From assembly GCA_028700795.1 (NCBI GenBank), contig JAQVRY010000016.1, forward strand, positions 2,004 to 22,587: a stretch of DNA of 20,584 nucleotides, given 5' to 3'. This document shows, piece by piece, positions 16,761 through 20,584 of this stretch. The translations under genes and the position numbers were made by a program. This DNA comes from Tissierellia bacterium. GTDB taxonomy: Bacteria > Bacillota > Clostridia > Tissierellales > Sedimentibacteraceae. The notes beneath the pieces were generated by a model. It was not told the origin of the DNA and ran no database searches. It worked only from the letters and a program-made list of their open reading frames with translations. Every line of letters starts with the position of its first letter. Within the stretch, counting starts at the first letter, position 1.

Positions 16761-16869
16761 CCTTAATATTATTATACATTATATCTGTTTAATTAGTATT
16801 ACATTAACATTACAATGGTATGCTTTTTACTTTGAAACTTCCTTAGATTTTCAATATTTTATCGTATAG

Positions 16870-16921
16870 TTATACACAAGTTTTATGCCTTTTTTGCGAC
16901 TTGTCAACAGTTTTATCCACA
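16870..16921 (+). promoter_or_regulatory. Pair of consensus DnaA boxes
   Basis: TTATACACA (16870-16878) and TTATCCACA (16913-16921) both match the DnaA box TTATNCACA exactly, in the same orientation, 43 bases apart, in the gap between the AI-2E and SLH genes. Between them is T-rich sequence. No AT-rich unwinding array or dnaA/dnaN genes are present, so this is not a full origin; it may be a DnaA titration or regulatory site, or chance. Confidence 0.45.
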
Positions 16922-16936
16922 AATCAGCAAATCATT

Positions 16937-18004
16937 TCAAGATTTATCAATAATGTGCATATCTTTATTCAGCTTTTTCATCATATAAACATCAACAATT
17001 GATTTAATCAATGCTGCAACAGGAACTGCAAAAAACAGTCCTAAAGGACCAAATAATCCTCCTCCGATTATTATCGAAATAATTACCAATAAAGGTTTTA
17101 TCGACAATTGACTGCTTAAAATTTTAGGGTCTATAATTAGACTCTCTACTTGCTGTAATATTAAAATTAAAATAAACAAAAGAGCACCTTTCTGCGGAGC
17201 ATATAAAACATTTATCAACACAATGGGAACACTTCCAATGAGTGTGCCAAAATAAGGAATCATATTGGTAATTCCGATAACCATTCCGTCAATTACAGGA
17301 TAAGGACATTTTATTACATATTTTGAGCCAATATAAATTAACAATGCTATAAAAAGAGAAGCAGTCGCTTTTCCGGATATGTAGTTTGAAACATTGCGGT
17401 AAAGGACGTGAGTTATTTTTATAATATCATTTGCGGTTTTTTTACCTACAAAGAGACCGAAAAACTCTTTGCTCCAATTTTCAATACTCTCTTTATCCAT
17501 TAAAATATAGACGGAAATAATTATTGACAACAATGCATTGGCAAATGCCATAAATATGTCGATTACCTTTGTGAGCGTATTATTTATTATGGCTGTCAAT
17601 ATGGAAGATAATTTTTGTACAATTTCGGCAAGATAAATTTTTACGATTAGCTCATCACTCAAAAGAGACAACAAGCTGTTTGCCTTTCGATAAAGTTTGG
17701 GTATATCTTTGGATAATTCCACAATACTGTTTATAATATTTGGCGTAATAGTTTTTACCACAATTGATATCATTAAAAAAACTAATAGATAAGTTAAAAT
17801 AACAGAAATATACCTGTTATCAATCCTTAATGTTTTTTCAATGAAGACTAAGACAGGATTTAAAACTGCAGCCAAAAGTATTCCTGCAAATATGGGGAAG
17901 CATACTTGGATTATCAGTGACAGGCCATTCTCTAAATAAATAAACCTGAAAACTGCAATATAAAAAATAAAAACGGGCAAAATAACAAAACTATTCTTTT
18001 TCAA
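16937..18004 (-). CDS. AI-2E family transporter (YtvI/PerM type membrane protein)
   Basis: This is a membrane protein of about 355 residues with around eight hydrophobic segments, arranged as two N-terminal pairs, a long amphipathic region (about 60-150) and a C-terminal cluster ending GGGLFGPLGLFFAVPVAALIKSIVD, typical of the AI-2E/PerM family. Members have been linked to autoinducer-2 export, Na+/H+ exchange or, in spore formers, YtvI roles, so no substrate is assigned. I choose TTG at 18004-18002, which has AGGTG five bases upstream. The frame is open to TTG 18028, but that start lies inside repeat copy E and lacks a ribosome binding site. It is divergent from the aldo/keto reductase. Confidence 0.85.
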   Translation of the reverse strand: MKKNSFVILPVFIFYIAVFRFIYLENGLSLIIQVCFPIFAGILLAAVLNPVLVFIEKTLRIDNRYISVILTYLLVFLMISIVVKTITPNIINSIVELSKDIPKLYRKANSLLSLLSDELIVKIYLAEIVQKLSSILTAIINNTLTKVIDIFMAFANALLSIIISVYILMDKESIENWSKEFFGLFVGKKTANDIIKITHVLYRNVSNYISGKATASLFIALLIYIGSKYVIKCPYPVIDGMVIGITNMIPYFGTLIGSVPIVLINVLYAPQKGALLFILILILQQVESLIIDPKILSSQLSIKPLLVIISIIIGGGLFGPLGLFFAVPVAALIKSIVDVYMMKKLNKDMHIIDKS

Positions 18005-18020
18005 ATTATCACCTACTGAT

Positions 18021-18075
18021 GAGGACAAAGCTTACTCCAAAGTATATCCCTACTCTAGAGATGTGTCCCCCTTCC
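18021..18075 (-). repeat. Dispersed repeat, copy E, in the AI-2E gene leader
   Basis: On the minus strand it begins GGAAGGGGGACACATCTC and includes GTAGGGA and CTTTGGAGTAA, matching copy B at 2360-2419 almost base for base in these blocks. It ends a few bases before the AGGTG ribosome binding site of the AI-2E gene, in the same orientation relative to the gene as copy B is to the flippase gene. Confidence 0.65.
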
Positions 18076-18187
18076 TAAAGAAACTTTATTAATTAATATT
18101 AAAATTTTTTAAATATATGTATAATTGATGAATTTCTGTAAATAATTATATTGATAATACTTTTTTTATCTTCTTCCAAATTATATA

Positions 18188-18221
18188 AACATCCCGCGAA
18201 GCATTGCGGGATGTTCTTTTT
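18188..18221 (+). terminator. Strong intrinsic terminator with no gene before it
   Basis: AACATCCCGC (18188-18197) and GCGGGATGTT (18206-18215) form a perfect 10-bp stem with an eight-base loop, followed by CTTTTTT on the plus strand. It lies between two divergent genes, upstream of the reductase promoter at 18249, so it closes no recognised gene. The gap 18076-18187 before it is very AT-rich, with a TATAAT at 18120-18125 that might start a short plus-strand RNA; I see no conserved RNA fold there. Confidence 0.8.
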
Positions 18222-18248
18222 TCGACCTATCCCTGCGTCTATTCTTCA

Positions 18249-18277
18249 TTGACTCAAATAAACTTTTAATATATAAT
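18249..18277 (+). promoter_or_regulatory. Sigma-A promoter of the aldo/keto reductase
   Basis: TTGACT (18249-18254) and a perfect TATAAT (18272-18277) are 17 bases apart. Transcription would start near 18284, about 20 bases before the ATG, so the leader holds little beyond the ribosome binding site. Confidence 0.8.
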
Positions 18278-18304
18278 TAATACATTAAAACAGTGAGGTG
18301 GCAT

Positions 18305-19324
18305 ATGAAAAAAAAATTATTGGGGAATACAGGTATGGAAGTGTCTGTAATAGGATTAGGAGGAATACCCATACAACACGTAAGCGAAGAAGAAGCAATT
18401 AACATAATATTTGAATGCAAAAAACAAGGGATTAATTTTATAGATACAGCAAGAGCCTATACAATCAGTGAAAAACATATAGGGAAGGGTCTTAAGGAAG
18501 CAGGTCGCGAGAACTTTTATGTTGCCACTAAGTCAATGGACCGTGATTATAATTCAATGAAAAGTTCAATTGAAGGAAGCTTAAATGACATGGAGGTAGA
18601 CTGTATAGATTTATATCAGATTCACAATGTAGGCTCTAAAAAGGATTTTGATACCATTTTTTCTGAAAACGGAGCGCTGAAAGCTTTAGTGGAGGCAAAG
18701 GAACAAGGGTTTATTAAGCATATAGGGATAACAGGACATGTAAAAGAGATCCTTATTGAGGCAATTGATAATTATGATTTTGAAACAATTCAATTTCCTT
18801 TTAATCCTGTTGAGCCGCAGGGAACGGAGCTGTTTTTAAAAGCATTGGAAAAAGGGATGGGAACAATTGCAATGAAGCCTATAGCAGGCGGTACATTTGA
18901 TTACCCTCTGTTATCCTTGAAATATATTATGAATTCTGGCCTTATAACAGTAGCAATACCTGGTATGGACACAAGAGAACAGGTTATTGAAAATGCTCGG
19001 GCAGGAATAGATGAAGAGCCCTTAACAAAGGAAGAAATAGAGATAATAAACAAAGAAGTTGAAACCTTAGGCACTGAATTTTGCAGGCGATGCGGTTATT
19101 GTAAGCCCTGCCCCGAAGGAATCGACATACCAAATGTATTTGTATATGAAAATTATGTTATCAGATATAATATGCCTGAATACGGCAAGATCAAATATGA
19201 CACCTTAGAGGTTAAACCTGATGTATGTGTGCGTTGTCGTACATGTGAATCAAGATGTCCATATAACCTGCCTATAGTAGAAAAGCTAAAACATGCATCT
19301 AAAACATTCAAGGATTTGGAATAA
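18305..19324 (+). CDS. Aldo/keto reductase with C-terminal double [4Fe-4S] ferredoxin domain
   Basis: This 339-residue protein joins an aldo/keto reductase barrel (about 1-250) to a ferredoxin-like tail. The barrel keeps the tetrad: Asp 47 and Tyr 52 in FIDTARAYTISE, Lys 76 in VATKSMD and His 107 in YQIHNVG. The tail has two cysteine sets, CRRCGYCKPCPEGIDIP (Cys 260, 263, 266, 269) and CVRCRTCESRCPYNLPI (Cys 308, 311, 314, 318). The spacing suggests iron-sulfur clusters passing electrons to or from the barrel, as in the COG1453-type oxidoreductases of anaerobes; the substrate is unknown. ATG 18305 is preferred over GTG 18293 because GAGGTGG lies at 18295-18301. It is a single gene with its own promoter. 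Confidence 0.93.
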   Translation: MKKKLLGNTGMEVSVIGLGGIPIQHVSEEEAINIIFECKKQGINFIDTARAYTISEKHIGKGLKEAGRENFYVATKSMDRDYNSMKSSIEGSLNDMEVDCIDLYQIHNVGSKKDFDTIFSENGALKALVEAKEQGFIKHIGITGHVKEILIEAIDNYDFETIQFPFNPVEPQGTELFLKALEKGMGTIAMKPIAGGTFDYPLLSLKYIMNSGLITVAIPGMDTREQVIENARAGIDEEPLTKEEIEIINKEVETLGTEFCRRCGYCKPCPEGIDIPNVFVYENYVIRYNMPEYGKIKYDTLEVKPDVCVRCRTCESRCPYNLPIVEKLKHASKTFKDLE

Positions 19325-19357
19325 AACTGAGAGATTATATCTGTAGTTCAGTGCAAT

Positions 19358-19891
19358 TTACTTGCTGCCAAAGCGGGTATAGAATCGCTCTCCTAACTGT
19401 GCCTTAAAATTTTCGCGCAAGAAACCGGATTCTCTATCCTCTAAGGCGCGTTTCGGAAGAATATATAAATCCTGCATGGAAATATAGATAAGAAATAGGG
19501 TTTTGAGTTCAAAAACGCAGGCAAGCTTGTCGATGGAGTAAGTGGTGTTCACTTTACACTCAGGTATCTGCATATGAACTCGTTTTGCATCTAATGTGGT
19601 TTTGTGTTGTTTGCCGATTGTATTTTTCGGAGCCTTCAGATACTTTTTTATACCGCTTTCTGCTCGGGCAAAAAGCAGCAATAACCATATAAGATAAGCA
19701 ACTACGATAAAGGGAATCAGCATCTTAAGTTCCCAAAGACCGAAAAAAGCAGCAATGGTATAAAAAAGACCAATGAGCAAAACAAAAAACATAATACTTA
19801 AATTTCTCTGATAACGCAGGGATAACCCGTAATATGTGGCTTTCCTAAAATCAGAGAGCGTAATTTGATAGGTTGCTTCTATAGTATTCAT
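19358..19891 (-). CDS. YcxB-like membrane protein
   Basis: This 177-residue protein matches the YcxB-like pattern: an N-terminal strand-rich start (ATYQITLSDFRKATYYGL), two adjacent membrane helices at about 32-50 and 57-74, then a soluble domain (about 85-177) with VNTTYSIDKLACVFELKTLFLIYIS and DLYILPKRAL, which in the family resembles a small PH-like fold. The function is unknown. The codons are richer in G and C than in the rest of the window, which hints at a different origin. It converges on the reductase (33-bp gap, no clear terminator) and has a strong promoter. The ribosome binding site GAGGG is about 12 bases from ATG, farther than usual. Confidence 0.72.
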   Translation of the reverse strand: MNTIEATYQITLSDFRKATYYGLSLRYQRNLSIMFFVLLIGLFYTIAAFFGLWELKMLIPFIVVAYLIWLLLLFARAESGIKKYLKAPKNTIGKQHKTTLDAKRVHMQIPECKVNTTYSIDKLACVFELKTLFLIYISMQDLYILPKRALEDRESGFLRENFKAQLGERFYTRFGSK

Positions 19892-19930
19892 GATATTATT
19901 TAACCCTCGTAATGTTCAAAGTTTAGCTAA

Positions 19931-19959
19931 ATTATATAAGGATTATTTTGAATAGTCAA
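19931..19959 (-). promoter_or_regulatory. Sigma-A promoter of the YcxB-like gene
   Basis: On the minus strand TTGACT (19959-19954) and a perfect TATAAT (19936-19931) are separated by 17 bases. The leader would be about 33 bases. Confidence 0.75.
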
Positions 19960-20003
19960 GAAAACTTTAGATGGGAATCTTAGAAGGGTTTTTATGTTAC
20001 TGT

Positions 20004-20061
20004 TGAGACTGCGTAATCTCAGGTTTTAAAAGATAGGATCCTTTGCTTTGCTCAGGATGAC
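20004..20061. repeat. Palindromic repeat upstream of tRNA-Ser
   Basis: TGAGA (20004-20008) with TCTCA (20017-20021), then GGATCCTTTGCTTTGCTCAGGATGAC (20036-20061; ATCCT and AGGAT arms around TTGCTTTGCTC). The second part resembles the ATCCTTCGC...CTCAGGATGAC-type sequence found scattered in many bacterial genomes, especially near tRNA and rRNA genes. The rest of 19960-20124 shows no gene. Confidence 0.45.
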
Positions 20062-20124
20062 ACCCATTGGGTCTCTCCTTTTCCGAGGGGTTTCTGAGAT
20101 CTGATGTTTGTGGATATATAATAC

Positions 20125-20216
20125 GGAGAAGTACCCAAGTGGCTGAAGGGTCTGCACTCGAAACGCAGTAGACCGGCTAAACCGGTGCGAGGGTTCAAAT
20201 CCCTCCTTCTCCGCCA
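20125..20216 (+). tRNA. tRNA-Ser (anticodon CGA), CCA encoded
   Basis: The 92-base gene folds as a class II tRNA. The acceptor GGAGAAG pairs with CTTCTCC (20206-20212), followed by G and encoded CCA. The D arm contains AAGTGGCTGAAGG; the anticodon loop is CTCGAAA, giving CGA for UCG; a long variable arm ACCGG/CCGGT and a T arm GAGGGTTCAAATCCCTC complete it. The anticodon stem CTGCA/CGCAG has four pairs and an A-C mismatch at the loop-closing position 31-39. A terminator follows, then an integrase remnant, so the 3' end may be an attachment site. Confidence 0.95.
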
Positions 20217-20224
20217 GAAAACCC

Positions 20225-20260
20225 GCGGTTTTCCTCAGTTTTTGAGGGAAGCCGCTTTTT
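20225..20260 (+). terminator. Terminator of tRNA-Ser
   Basis: GCGGTTTTCCTCA pairs with TGAGGGAAGCCGC (11 of 13, plus a G-T pair) around a short T-rich loop, followed by TTTTT at 20256-20260. It lies nine bases after the encoded CCA. Confidence 0.8.
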
Positions 20261-20301
20261 CTTTGTTTGCAGAGGAGACTTATTTTTCTTCATTATTATG
20301 G

Positions 20302-20532
20302 TCATACAGAGTCACTTTTCTGCTCAATCTTCTTCGGCGTTTCAATGACAAAATTCAATCCTTCTATCATGGCTTGAGCGGATGAAAGCTTTGAGTTGTA
20401 ATCCAAATGGGCATAGATATTAGCCGTTGTTGAAAAATCACTGTGGCCTAGCCATTCCTGGATCTGCTTCATAGAGACATAGTTTGCCAATAGCAAGCTG
20501 GCGCAACTATGTCTGAGATCGTGACGTCCGGC
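20302..20532 (-). pseudogene. C-terminal remnant of a tyrosine integrase
   Basis: About 75 residues of the C-terminal catalytic domain of a phage/ICE-type tyrosine recombinase can be read on the minus strand. HDLRHS (20523-20506) is the His-x-x-Arg box, LGHS follows, and TTANIYAHLD carries the catalytic Tyr. The family is usually about 350-400 residues, so the N-terminal arm-binding and core-binding domains and the first catalytic Arg are missing. The frame is closed upstream by TGA at 20559-20557, and between that stop and HDLRHS lies a terminator hairpin, so this is a truncated gene, not just one cut by the window edge. It reads toward the tRNA-Ser 3' end, a normal place for such genes. Confidence 0.85.
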
Positions 20533-20535
20533 AAT

Positions 20536-20578
20536 AAAAAAGGCCGGATGATCCTCTCAAATTGAGTAATCATCCGGC
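20536..20578 (-). terminator. Strong terminator joined to the integrase remnant
   Basis: GCCGGATGAT (20543-20552) and ATCATCCGGC (20569-20578) form a perfect 10-bp stem with a second palindrome CTCAAATTGAG inside. On the minus strand it runs into TTTTTT (20541-20536). It should end transcription coming from the right edge, and may mark the end of an inserted element or of an unseen gene. Confidence 0.75.
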
Positions 20579-20584
20579 GGTGTT

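Noticed and set aside
16861..16936. Chromosomal origin of replication
   Set aside because: Only two DnaA boxes, no dnaA/dnaN neighbours and no unwinding region.
18005..18028. TTG 18028 start for the AI-2E protein
   Set aside because: It lies within repeat copy E and has no ribosome binding site; TTG 18004 has AGGTG upstream.
20117..20122. TATAAT as the tRNA-Ser promoter
   Set aside because: It ends only two bases before the mature tRNA, so transcription would start inside the gene.
1..20584. CRISPR array, rRNA genes, toxin-antitoxin pair or anti-phage gene cluster
   Set aside because: No regularly spaced direct repeats and no rRNA sequence were seen, and all larger frames are explained by the listed genes.
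20197..20584. Second copy of the tRNA-Ser 3' end as attR/attL
   Set aside because: No repeat of the tRNA end was found between the tRNA and the right edge; a partner would have to lie outside the window.

Overview
The window looks like chromosomal DNA from a low-GC, anaerobic, Gram-positive bacterium of the Clostridia/Tissierellia type. The evidence is AT-rich DNA, strong AGGAGG-type ribosome binding sites, a yabM-yabN-HU block, an S-layer-homology surface protein, a two-cluster [4Fe-4S] aldo/keto reductase and a complete branched-chain amino acid ABC importer. I cannot name the species. The importer beside alr-glyA fits an amino-acid-using lifestyle, but that is inference.

Layout. Positions 1-2212 (minus) hold nearly all of recD2, cut by the left edge. 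Divergent from it is a plus-strand block: SpoVB/YabM flippase, YabN (tetrapyrrole-methylase plus MazG) and an HU-type DNA-binding protein, ending at a hairpin. A permease of the putative heavy-metal exporter type follows from its own promoter. From 6851 to 11576 (minus) lies livK-livH-livM-livG-livF, tightly overlapping, with a promoter and possible operator before livK and an attenuator-like hairpin after livK. Upstream of it on the same strand is the alr-glyA operon (11792-14156), then an exported SLH protein (14400-16712) and an AI-2E-family membrane protein (16937-18004). A plus-strand ferredoxin-type aldo/keto reductase (18305-19324) follows. The right end (19358-20584) looks accessory: a YcxB-like membrane protein in less AT-rich DNA, a dispersed repeat, a tRNA-Ser(CGA) gene, and a broken C-terminal fragment of a tyrosine integrase joined to a strong terminator.

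The least expected signal is a family of about 55-64 bp repeats with the core GGGGACACACCT and an AATGTC-type far end. Full-length copies sit in the leaders of spoVB, alr and the AI-2E gene just upstream of their ribosome binding sites, and one copy follows the SLH gene as a hairpin. Shorter relatives occur in the recD2 leader and between the metal permease and livF. They look like REP/MITE-type elements that may act as leader RNA structures or terminators. I found no CRISPR array, no rRNA and no complete mobile element. No complete, clearly new multi-gene system is visible; the repeat family and the integrase/tRNA junction deserve the closest look.
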